NCBI GenBank assembly: GCA_028554755.1
Contig: JAPTOF010000014.1
Location: forward strand, 6,510,001 to 6,574,000
DNA length: 64,000 nt
Reading direction: 5' to 3'
Source: Cordia subcordata
Taxonomy: Eukaryota > Streptophyta > Magnoliopsida > Boraginales > Cordiaceae
Part shown: positions 23,885-34,418 of the stretch, piece by piece
How positions within the stretch are numbered: the stretch's first letter is position 1
Layout of the letters: each line of letters starts with the position of its first letter
Position numbers and translations under genes: made by a program
The notes under the pieces: generated by a model
What the model was told of the DNA's origin: nothing
Databases searched by the model: none
The model's input: the letters and a program-made list of their open reading frames with translations, nothing else

Positions 23885-24805
23885 TATCTCCCTCCTCATA
23901 TCACACCTTCCCACATCATTGTCTCTCCCCTCTCTCTTTCTTTTTTTTTGTAAAAGGGTTAACCAAAGTTATAACCCCTTTCCCACCTGGCCAGAGGCCC
24001 CTTAACCAGGCGGGAGGTAAATCGAGGGATGTGCGTGAGTGGCAGCCCGACCAGGGAGAGGACCAACGGGCGTGGAAATCCAGCAACAGCCCCGCAATAT
24101 TTCAGCGGAGTACTGCCGCCACACGGACTCGATCCCGCGTTGTCAGGGTGTCTCCACCCTAACTCACCTGGCCACCCCTCTCTCTTTCTTCCATGGTTAC
24201 ATAGACAATCATGATATAGATACATGTAAGTATACAGAAACATACCATGAAAACATATATCTAACCCAGAAATAAGGGAATCAAGATTATGCAAGCTAAG
24301 TCAAAAACAGTAAAAGCGAACCATAAATACAAAATTCAAAGCTTATAAACATTATCAACAAAATACTCACATAGGTGTTGAGTTGGCGGATGAAGCTAGA
24401 GAAATTGTTGTGCTTGAAGTGTCTAGGAAGAATATCAGTAGACAACTTGTGAGGATCCCAAACAACAAAGCTATTCCTATTACAACTCCATGATATGATT
24501 GGATCAGTACTAGGATCATCCACTATCTCATATGTCTTCTTCAAGAATGGCGGTGGCCCCACTTCATGCAACCCTTCAATTGGCTTTGGCTCTCTGAAAC
24601 AACCACCACCCTGATCTCCTCCACCATCTCCACCACCGCCGCCGCCGCCGCCCTTACTGCTATCAACATTTATATTATTCTCTAGATCATCATCATCATC
24701 ATCAACAAATACCACTGGCTCTTGTTTCACTGCAAAGACTTCAACTTTCTTGCTTTCCACTTCAAACCCACTTGTTCCCATGCCACAAACATTGTTTTTC
24801 TCCAT
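22433..24805 (-). CDS. Class A heat shock transcription factor, 412 aa
   Basis: Exons 24805-24371 and 23236-22433 (435+804 nt) flank one 1134-bp intron at the HSF-typical place inside the DNA-binding domain. The start is the ATG at 24805; the frame runs on upstream but only through TTG codons. The protein binds heat shock elements as a trimer and activates transcription. An acidic, Gly-rich N-terminus (poly-Asp, then poly-Gly at about 52-68) precedes the DNA-binding domain, about 85-178 ([15 protein letters not shown] to [12 protein letters not shown]). Next come a leucine-rich HR-A/B coiled coil (about 200-250), a basic KKRR at 283-286 and an AHA-type activation motif, [12 protein letters not shown] (366-377). 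The long HR-A/B and AHA motif indicate class A; HSFA9/A2/A6 types are the closest I can recall, but the subclass is unsure. The junction gives LNTYRFRK, where most HSFs have LNTYGFRK. Confidence 0.9.
23851..23879. repeat. (TA)n microsatellite in the HSF intron
   Basis: An almost pure TA run of about 14 units, 50-60 bases from the SINE target duplication. Confidence 0.9.
23943..24174 (-). mobile_element. tRNA-derived SINE in the HSF intron, with a perfect 16-bp target duplication
   Basis: Read on the minus strand it starts TGGCCAGGTGAGTTAGGG, has a B-box-like GGGATCGAGTCCG, is GC-rich through its body, and ends TTAACCCTTTTACAAAAAAA. The sequence CCCCTCTCTCTTTCTT flanks it exactly at 23927-23942 and 24175-24190. 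It lies antisense-independent inside the intron, in the same orientation as the HSF gene. The perfect duplication suggests a fairly recent insertion. Open frames across it are not genes. Confidence 0.88.
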
Positions 24806-24949
24806 CAAACTCAAGCAAAATCTTCACCTATTATCTGGGTTTTTTTTCCCTATCCTTTATGGTTGAAGAAAGAGGACTGTTCAACAATATGATAGTTTTC
24901 TCAAATCATATATAGATATCTATACATGTATGTGGCTGTATATATATAC

Positions 24950-24954
24950 ATATA

Positions 24955-24985
<31 letters not shown>

Positions 24986-24986
24986 C
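24950..24986. repeat. Compound (GT)n(GA)n microsatellite upstream of HSF
   Basis: A TG/GT run followed directly by a GA run, about 150 bases upstream of the HSF start codon, read on the minus strand as CT then AC. CT-rich tracts here are common in plant promoters and 5' leaders, so length changes could affect expression; that is inference. Confidence 0.85.
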
Positions 24987-24990
24987 GCGG

Positions 24991-27900
24991 TGCAGACTGG
25001 GGGAGTCAGGAGGGGGTGAAGATTTGTGAAGAAATGTGTGTTGGACAACTGTCACTATTGATGGTGCCATATGTAGCCTCTTCAACTTTAAATTTGCATA
25101 CAAATCTTTTGATTTTTGAGTCCACATCATACAGTACCTTCACTTTCCAGAAATGTCTCGGTGACCCACCTCTAACTTTTGTCTTTGTATTCTATGTTAC
25201 TGTAAAAGGTAAAAAGATTGTTGAGATTTTCCATTTTCTTTTCACCTTATAATTTCAATGATGTCTATTCTTCACTTTAAAATTTCAATTAATTTTGAGA
25301 CCATCATGGCTTTTGTTATTCAGTTAACGTAAGGGAAATTTTTTTTTGGGTCAAAGTAAGGGAATGAAAATGGTGAAATAGGCAAGGACAAATAGTTGGG
25401 AAAAGTGTTACTATAGTTTGTCTCAAATTAAAAAAAGATTGATTAAAAGTAGATAGGAAATATTTTAAGTTAGGAATTTGGTTGTTATTGATATATGAAA
25501 CCCCTTTTAAATATCGATTGTTTCTGATTTGAATAAATTATCCCTTATGTATCTCTTAAAATTTGTCGATCAAATCTTGTTTTTTAATCAATTGAACCAA
25601 CTCACTTTACTCCTTTTTCCACTCTTTTGACATAGAGCGTAAATTATGGTAATTCTTTTCTTTTATTTTCTTTGTAAATTTGGAGTCCTATGTGGAAAAT
25701 TAGATTTACATTTTATCCCATCTTTTTTTGTGAAAAGAATGTTAATTTTTTTCAGAACAAAAAAAAAAGAAGAAGAAGAAGAATGTCAAAACTTTTTCAT
25801 GATTATTATACATTTATTGTCATACCAACAAAGGATTATTACACATGCAAGTTTCAAGAGTGCTTTATGTATATATGAAAAGGAAAATTATATACAAGGT
25901 TCCCAATATTGTTATATTTGTTTTAAAATAAGTTCTCACTGTTTTGATATTTTTTAATATTTCACAAATTTGTTAAACCAGTCTTATAATTTGAAAAAAT
26001 TCAAATTAGTCCTTAATATCTTAGATAGTTATTCAAATTAATCTCTCTAAGATAGTAAAACACTAAAAACTAACTTGAATAAGTTTGTGAAATATTAAAA
26101 ATTAATATGGTTTTTTTAAAATAATAGGAACTAATTTGATTATATTTTAGAATATAGAGAACTAACTTGAACTTTTTAAATAATGCAAACTGATTTAAAA
26201 TTAAACAATAATTTTAGGGACTTTTTAGTTGTAAGTGGTGTGTCTTAGTGTGAGTGGTCCTGGGATTAATTCCCGCTAGTTGCATATAATTAGTTTTTGA
26301 CCTCCCTTAAATTAAAAAAGAAAAACCATGCACAAAATAATACAGAAATGACATAAAACTAAAAGCAAATTCTATCACATCGTTTGGGGTACTTAATATT
26401 CTTGACGTAGCGAATATGAAGGCCAAGAAGCAATTTTTTTGCCCTTATTCTTTAACAATACTTGCTAATGAAGTATTCCATTTCAATACTATATTTGTAA
26501 CCTATGGTATAAATAATAGAGTATTACTTGCTTATTTCTACATTAAAATTCTCACTAAATATCCATCATCTTAACATCACCACTGATATATATGACGTCG
26601 CGTTTCGTGTTGCTCCATTGGATTTGTTAGTTTAGAATAAATGCTTTTATTGTAACGCCGAGATTAACTTGTAATCTCTTTTTATTTTATTTTATTTTAA
26701 GAATAGAATAACTTACACTATCACTTAGAAGGTGTTTGTCTTTGTTATTTTTAAGCTATAATTGTATGCAGTTTTTGATACTTATAAACAAATATTAAAT
26801 AAGAAGAGAAATATTTGGATAAAGTGTTCTTATAAGTTGTTGACATATTTGATAAATATATGTTTACAAATTATAGAATTTGTTAAAAAAACTAAAAAGG
26901 ATTTTTTATTAATTAAGGATGATTATTTTTTAATTTTTAAGGGGTATAAATATAATTATATTTGATCAACCCTTACTCTTATAAACATTTAAAGAAAAGT
27001 TGGGGGAGTGATATTTTATTTTTGAGTTACTTATAAACTAATTTTACTTGCTCATAAATAAAATTAGCCAAACGTTTAAGTTTATTATACAAATGTCAAG
27101 AAAATTTAATCACTTGAAATAATTTTCGCTTTGAGTGCAAAAGGTCGATCCATTTCAAAAATCTAAGATTGCAACATCTTTTAAATTGATGATTAGGATT
27201 GACTTAAAACTTTTCTCTAAAATTCTTTATGCAAATAATAATAACAAAAATTTATGAGACTAGAGAGAGTCTTGTATGCGATGGCATGAAAATGTACGGT
27301 TCAAAATGTTGCTACGTGAGTGTAGTCTGAGCTGCCACGAAGAGCCCTTTTTTGGTACGGAACGCCGTTGCCACTCCGCTCGGCGCCGATAAAAACAAAT
27401 GTCAGGCTAATCTCTTTTGTGGTCGCTGCAAATATTGCAACAATATTTTCCTAACTTTTCCTTTTTCTCGCACGAACGAAAAATATTTTATACAAATATC
27501 AACTTAATTATAAGATGGTAGAAATTTTGATAAACAAACAAGCTTTCAAAAAAAGAGTACGAGTCTTAACAAAAAGAAAAAAATCTATCATAATCGTTAT
27601 TTAATCTATCGTATAATAAGTACTTACACCGAAAGATAAAGGTAAATATTAAGCAACAAAAGAACTCCAATTGAAACTAAAAACAACACAAAAGGGCTCC
27701 ACAGACTCTCAACAGGAGCTAAAACCTATTAGAGAGAATCATATTACACCGAAAAAAACTAAACAACACAAGTTAAAAAAAAAAAAGAAAAGAAAGAAAC
27801 AAAAGAAAGCCAAAAAGTCAAGCTTTGGTCTACTACTAAAACACCGTAAATAACCAGATAAAGATGGTAAAAGCCCTTCGACCAAAGGGAATTTTACTAT

Positions 27901-28200
27901 TATGGGGGAGAGAAAGGAGTGCTTAGACCGTACACTTCCCTCGCTATACATCCTACGAGCACGATACTCCTCATAATGTGCGAATAGCACATGGGCTCAA
28001 AACTTTGATACTCTGTTTGTTCATTATTTTTAATTATTTACACTTCTCAAACTATATGGTTCACAATTTTCATGCTTTATATTAAATACTTTTCATTATT
28101 TACAATTTTTATATAATATGTATATTCATAAGTTTATATCCACAGCTCTTATGCTATATGTTCAAAAGTTTTACATTATATATTCATTACCAAATATTTA
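24991..28200. other. AT-rich spacer with no recognisable gene
   Basis: Only short open frames are present, none resembling a family. A possible SINE relic at 26220-26330 is listed separately. The Lys-rich frame at 27671-27853 comes from an A-rich tract. Confidence 0.55.
26220..26330 (+). mobile_element. Possible SINE relic
   Basis: GAGTGGTCCTGGGATTAATTCCCG resembles the tRNA-like head of the SINE at 37153-37293 (GGTCCTGGGTTCAAATCCC), and an A-rich stretch follows about 70 bases later. No target duplication was found. Confidence 0.3.
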
Positions 28201-28665
28201 CAAGGAATAAATAACATATTGCTCCCCTGAATTTAAACAAAAGTACACACTAGGTCCCTGAACTTACAAAATCACCTAATCACTCCCTTCTACTTTTGAA
28301 AAGTAAGCTCAAGTGGCCCATTTTCGTAACGCCGTTAAAAAAATTAACGGAAGTCATAAAAAGACTTCAATGCTCTCGTATAAATATATATCTGGCCCCA
28401 AATTTCCTTTTGCTACATTTTCAAATTGCTTTCACTCTCAAATTCCTTTGATTCCCTTGGACACTTCGACTGTTTTTTTATTTCCATGAAATGTACAAGC
28501 AAACACGAGATACTTGTAACAAGATCTCTATTTATTATAGTTTGCAAATAAAGGTTTGGATGGAGGTTTGTTTGTTATTAACAATGATAATAGTATTAGG
28601 GAATTCAAAATGAGTTTGAGAATTCTCCATTTTCTGATATCTATATTGTTGAAGAACATGAAACT

Positions 28666-31428
28666 TTGAATGTGATGGATATGCATGGTAATGTTATAGA
28701 AAATGTTGAAAAGGAAAATGCTTGGCAAAAATTGATTACTTATTACCTGCCTAATGAAGAAGTAAGAAATAAAGAAGAGGACATAGGCATAGAGGGAAAT
28801 GTAGAAGAGGATACAGGAAAGAATAAACATGACATTATCAATTTAGAGGATACAGGGATAAATGAACATGATAATGTCAATTTAGAGACTAAATTCAATG
28901 AAAGTGATGGTTCAGGCAATTTGAGCTCTAATAATGATTCTGATAGTGATTTTAGAGTTAAAAACAAATAGCCAATTAGTAGGGATGATGAAAAAGCTTG
29001 GTATAGTGATGTTGACAGTGATGAACTACATAGTTTGTGTGGTTCAGATGAATAATCAAATAGGTTTACTACATATAATGAAAGGATAAACATGAAAACC
29101 TTTGAAATGGAAGTGGGGACTTTGTTTATTTCAATCCACGTGTTTAGAAAAGTCCTTAGAGATTGGTGTGTTAGGAAAGAAAAGGATATCATATGGGTAA
29201 AAAAGTAGGCTGCAAGAGTGACTGTGAAATGTAAGCACCATGAGACTCATGGTTCTACGTGGAGATTACATGCATCTTCTGTGTAAGATTCTACTACTTT
29301 TTAGGTGAAAACTATGAGTGGTGAACACAATTGTGGGTGGAGAAGCGACACAAAAATTGCAAATTATATGTATTTAGATAGTAGATTGGTTCCAACTATT
29401 ATGGGCAATAAAAATTTGTCAACTGCTAAGTTGTAGGAAAATATTTTTAAAAAAATTAATGTCAATGTTAGCAAATCAAGGCAATGAAAGCAAAAAAAGC
29501 TGTTGTACTTGAAATTGATGGGGAGTCTAAAAAGCAATATGGTCAATTGTGGGACTATAGGTTGCACAATCTAAAAAGTACTTTGTTGTTGGTTGTTAAT
29601 AGAAGTCTTCCTAAAACAATTTTTGAGAGTGTTTTTCTATTTAGCTGCAACGAAAGATGGCTTCTTGGCTGGTTGTAGACCCATGATTGGCTTGGATGGG
29701 TGTTTCTTAAAGTCTGAATTTGGAGGAAAATTGTTGGCAAGGATAGGAATGACAATATGTTCTTTTTGCTTTTGGTATAGTCCCAATTGAAAATAGGGAT
29801 TCATGGTCTTGGTTTCTTAGAAACTGTATAATGTAATTTGATTTCTAGAAAATAAGGGTTGGTTATACATTTCAAATAGGCAAAAGGGTTTGTGTGAAGT
29901 GCTTAGAGATGACCTAAGTGCAGATCACAAGTTTTGTAGCAAACATATGTATCAAAACTTCAAGCAAAAATTCCCTAATTTGGCTTTGAAAGACTTGTTT
30001 TGGAGGGCTGCATCTACAGCAAATAAAAGAGAGTTTAATAGGTGCATGAAGAATATAGAAAAGGCTGATCTTGAGGTGGGTAAAAAAAAGACTGCTTTTG
30101 AATGGTTTCAAAAAATTCTAGCTAAACAATGGGCTAGATCCTATTTCCCAACACATTCCAAATGTGATGTCTTGGTGAATAATAAGTGTGAGTCATTCAA
30201 CAATTACATATTGGCTCCAAGAGACAAGCCAATAATTAGTATGTTTGAGGAGATTAGAGTGAAGATAATGCAGGCTAGTTACGAAAAAGATGAATAAAGA
30301 GATGGATGAAGGTTCCATTTGTCATAACATAGTGAAAAAGATAGAGAAATTGAAGGAGAATGCAAAGGGATGATGGGCTAATATGAGTGGGGAAGAAGAA
30401 TATGAAGTAGTGTAACATTTTTTCAAGCATGTAGTTAATTTAAACACCAGGAATTACACTTATGGTATGTACCAATTGAATGTAATTCCCTATACTCATG
30501 CATTGGCTTGTATGATGAAGTATGGGAAAAGAGTTGATGATTATGTTGATCCCTCTTATAATAAAGAGGTATACATGAAGACATATAATCATATTGTGCA
30601 TCTAGTCCCTGAGCCAAATGATTATGTTGAAACTAGTATTGAGCCACTAAAGTCACCTATTGTACAGAAAAGGACTAGTAAGCCAAAGAAATCAAGGAGA
30701 AAGGGACATGCAGACCTTGACAAAGAAAAGAACAAGCACAAAGAGGCTTCTACTTCCACTACAAAGCCTGTAGCTCCAAGTAGAAGACAACCTGCACCTA
30801 TTTTTACTAGAAAAGGTGTTGTGATGACTTGTCAGAAATGCAAACAAAAGGGCCATAACAGTAGGACATGGGAAAAGGTAATCATAGCCAATTTATACTC
30901 TAAAATTATGAATTGTTACATCATTAATGTATGTCATTTTACTGTAGGTTCAAAGGAAGAATTATTCAGCTAGACAACATGAAGAAGAAGAACCTGTTAT
31001 GTCAACTTTGGATACTCAACAATCTATTGCAAGTCCAAGTTCAAGAAGAAGAGTTGTTGCAGGTTCAAATGCAAAAAAAAAAAAGACTACTACAGGTTCA
31101 AGTGGAAGCTGCTGCAAGTACAAATGCAGGCCATCAAGTTGAAGCTGCTGAAGGTTCAAGCTATCAAGTTGAAATTGCTGTGGGTTCAAGAAATAAAGTT
31201 AAAGCTATTGTAGGTTCAAGAAATGATGATGCAGATGTTGTAGTTTCAAGCCATGAAGCAAATGATGCTACACTTTCAAGACTTGGGGCAAATACTGCTG
31301 CAGTTTCAAGAAATGAACCAAATACTACTACAATTTCAACAAATAAGGCTGAATGTACGGGTGGCAAGGTTTATACCAGTTTCAGGAATGATGCACTTAC
31401 AAAAGGACTTCCAAAAAGAAGAAAGTGA
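28666..31428 (+). pseudogene. MuDR-like (MURA) transposase, broken by stops and frameshifts
   Basis: Pieces follow MURA order. An acidic N-terminal stretch (28666-28971). A MuDR DNA-binding-like stretch around 29200-29410 with VTVKCKHHETHG, WRLHAS, KTMSGEHNCGW and YLDSRLVPTIMGN. A MULE core piece MIGLDGCFLKSEFGGKLLARIG (29680-29750). A piece at 29890-30297 with CSKHMYQNFKQKFPN and NNKCESFNNYILAPRDKPI. A SWIM-like stretch YQLNVIPYTHALACM with YVDPSYNKEVYMKTY (30467-30600). Finally a zinc knuckle, CQKCKQKGHNSRTW. In-frame stops interrupt it near 29207, 29286 and 29435. Two metal ligands are gone: IPYTHA has Tyr where the SWIM motif needs Cys, and the knuckle ends in Trp instead of Cys. It cannot make an active transposase. 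Confidence 0.85.
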
Positions 31429-32213
31429 CAAAAAGTGGTACTGTTGCTAACATCAAGAACAAGAAAAGAGCATGGAGACCACGATTATTTTGGTGTTGGT
31501 TATTACCATGGATGTGTTTTGCATGAAACAATGAATGAATAGTCTTAAGTTTTTGCTAATGAAGTATTTTTTTGGTATTAATGAACAAAAACCATTGTTG
31601 TTAGTATATTAGTTTGACTGATTTTGATTATAGGTGTGATATATTTTGGACATGTATTTAAGGGATGAGATGGCTTGTATACATATTTTGGACATGTTTT
31701 AAAGGATGGGATGACTTGTATGCATATTTAATGACCATGCTTACTCATTTATGGACATGCAAATTAATGTCATTTCTTGCAATTGGTTACTTAGTTTCTG
31801 GTTATTTAACAAGTTTTTTATGTTTACTCATTTAGTTTTGTGCTAGAAACTTAGTTTCTAGACACTTGAAACCAAATAAGTATACTAAGTTAAGTTCAAT
31901 TGGTGTGACTAAAGTTATGAACACTTAGTTTCTAGACATTTAATTTCTGAACATGCAACTTATATGCAACTTATAGTCATCTTTTACTTAGTTTTTTGAA
32001 AGGTAGAAAATTAAGTATTGAAGTTCCATAGTTTCTAAAGGAAACTAATAATTCATAACATCACATTAGCTTCCATAGTTTAATAAACCACAGGCCACAA
32101 CAATGCATTACCAACAACACTTATAACACACTTAAATACAACAAACATCTACCTATTTGAACAATAAAACAAACAAATTCATCACCAACAAAGTACAACA
32201 AATAAACACAAGC

Positions 32214-32558
32214 CTATCCAATTTCTTCAAAATCACTATCATTTTTCCCAATCACATTCTCTGCTGCCCCAACTTCTTCGTCACTATCAAAGTCAAACTC
32301 ATCGTCAATAAGCATAGGAGACTGATATACAATGCTGCCATTTTCAGCTATTGTGAGACGTCTGGGTTCACACCATTGAAAAAGACCACATTTGTTACAC
32401 TTGTAGAACAATTTCCTTCTTGATTCTAGCTCAACTTTTGTTACCACCAAAATCCGAAACTTTTTATAGCATTTTCGACACTTCTTATTCACATACCTCA
32501 AGTCAATGTCAGGAAGTTTTTTCTTGCTACCAATCCTACTACTTGATGAAGACGACAT
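32214..32558 (-). CDS. Small zf-GRF zinc finger protein, 114 aa
   Basis: A single open exon that starts at an ATG (32558). After a Ser-rich start (SSSSSSRIGSKKK) comes a GRF-type zinc finger, about residues 26-66: CRKCYKKF, then RKLFYKCNKCGLFQWCEP, with four cysteines and the family's aromatic CGLFQW signature. The tail is strongly acidic (DDEFDFDSDEEVGAAEN and DSDFEEIG). GRF fingers in larger proteins bind single-stranded DNA; the role of small plant GRF proteins is largely unknown. It lies tail-to-tail with the dead MURA gene, about 790 bases away, and unlike that gene is undamaged. It could be cargo or an accessory gene of the element, or an unrelated gene. Confidence 0.6.
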   Translation of the reverse strand: MSSSSSSRIGSKKKLPDIDLRYVNKKCRKCYKKFRILVVTKVELESRRKLFYKCNKCGLFQWCEPRRLTIAENGSIVYQSPMLIDDEFDFDSDEEVGAAENVIGKNDSDFEEIG

Positions 32559-33130
32559 CTTGATAAAGGGGGGGGGGGATTTAATAATGTTATCACCTTC
32601 GACATATTGCTTAAAACAAAAAATAAGGGAAAGAAAATATTAATGGTAGGACTAACCTTCGACAATACCAACTTCGAAACCCTTCTTGAAGTAGATTATA
32701 CACAATATGTTTACAAAACTTTAACAAACGGAATAGATAAGCTTGATTCAGACAAAAAAATATCAAACACTTTATCCGTTTATGTAGACAGAGCTTCAGC
32801 AACAACACAACAAAACAGCAGCAACTGCAAGAGTTTCAACAGCAACACAATAGTCGGAATAGACCACAACAAGAAGGAGGAATACATGTGTGTGCATATT
32901 TGTGTGAAACAACAATTTTCAGGAGGGTAGACAAAGGAGAGAAACATGCAAGAAAAGAAGAGAGAGGAAGGAGAGGATACATGAGAGAGAAAAGAAGAAG
33001 ACAGTAAAAAGCAGCGATCTATATTTTTTTTAAGTAGGTGGTGCACGGAACCTCGAATGGGTACAAAGAAGGGTACTCAGTGCCTCAAATGAGCAGTGTC
33101 TTTGAGGTACACGGTAAAATTTATCGAGAG

Positions 33131-34418
33131 AGAGGCTGTAAACGTTTGTTATATGATTATATATCAACCTGACATTTTTATTATCAAGAGCCAGATTAAC
33201 TTCATGACTTAAATGTGAAAAACGAGAAATGAAAATTACAACTCATCTTTTCATTTTTCTTTTATACATAAGGTTTAGCTTGACCTTTTATTTTCAAGAG
33301 CTAGATTAATTTTGTAATTTAAAACTCTGCTCCAAAAATGTTAAAAAAAAAAAAAAGAGAGAGAGAGAGAAGAAAAAATTATAACTTATCTTTTCATTTT
33401 TCTCCTTTTCCATTCCGCAAGAGCCAAATCTCTGAGACGTTTTCTTGGATGCTGTGCGCACTTCAGAGAAATGCTTATGTAGCAAAGCATTTTACTAGCA
33501 ACACAAATTGGCATACACAAGAAATGATCAATGGCCAAAACCAAAAGCCAAGAGGAAATGAACCTCTATCTCAGGCTCTGAGCTAGTTGATAAATACACA
33601 CACTTCGACACAAGCAAGCCTCCAAATTATATTCCTCAATCAAAGCTGCAAAATGTGTAACTCAACTTCATGTTTATTGATTAACCTAACTTAAAGACAG
33701 AAGGTTTGCTCCGTGGGAAGTGCTAAGCAATCCTACACAATGAGAATATGTAAGTTCGAAGGCCTAGCAACAGAAATAGAAAATTAGAAATAATCATTGC
33801 CGGAAGACCAAAAGCACAGCCAAATAGACCACCTTAACTTTTGGGTGTAGACACTTGCATATTTGGTGTGAAGCAATTCTAATTTGTCCTCCTGCAGCAA
33901 CTCTGGCAGTTCATAATTGAGAAACACAAAGTGTACGGCAACATCAAGCAGAATGTCTCACGAGATAGAAATTTTTGGGTTGAACCGATGTCCATTCAAC
34001 TTCTGTATTTTTCCTTCATGCCCTATGCAGTGCGCCACACCCTAACAGGACATATATTTATGGGTCACGTCAGATATGTTGACTGAAATGATTATATCAC
34101 CATATCCATTGTATAGGAGTTTGACTAATTCTATAAATAAATAATACTAACCGCTGCCAAGCAGTCAAGACCAGGTTGCCTGTGTGAGGGTTTCTTTGGT
34201 CGATGCACATAACTGGTATATATGTACATCTCGTGATGATGCCCTTCAGAAAAGAATGGGCTTGGATATGCCATATCTGGCCACTTTTAGCTGGTCAAAG
34301 TTTGACAAATGAACGCTAATACATGACAACATAAAGATTGAACAAATGCTTGGATGTATAAAGATGATGTGAGGTCTTCCCATCACCAGAAAGAGGGGTG
34401 AAGCATGTTTTCCTGTCT
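33131..34418. other. Spacer downstream of the CCCH gene; no recognisable gene
   Basis: It probably contains the 3' UTR of the CCCH gene (minus strand) next to 34418. Nothing protein-like is seen. Confidence 0.5.

Larger units (their letters stand above)
28200..33130 (+). mobile_element. Decayed MuDR-type (MULE) transposon, boundaries uncertain
   Basis: The core is a MURA-like pseudogene on the plus strand (28666-31428) and a zf-GRF frame on the minus strand (32214-32558). The outer stretches (about 28205-28340 and 33020-33130) have the phrase-like style of MULE ends (for example CACTAGGTCCCTGAAC on the left; on the minus strand TTGAGGCACTGAGTACCC on the right), but they do not form a clean inverted pair. 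No target duplication was found, so the limits are approximate. Confidence 0.5.

Noticed and set aside
23959..24294. 111-codon open frame on the minus strand with Gly/Pro-rich sequence
   Set aside because: It lies across the SINE in the HSF intron; the GC-rich SINE explains the lack of stops in several frames.
24806..24814. HSF start three codons further upstream
   Set aside because: The codon at 24814 is TTG; the first ATG is at 24805.
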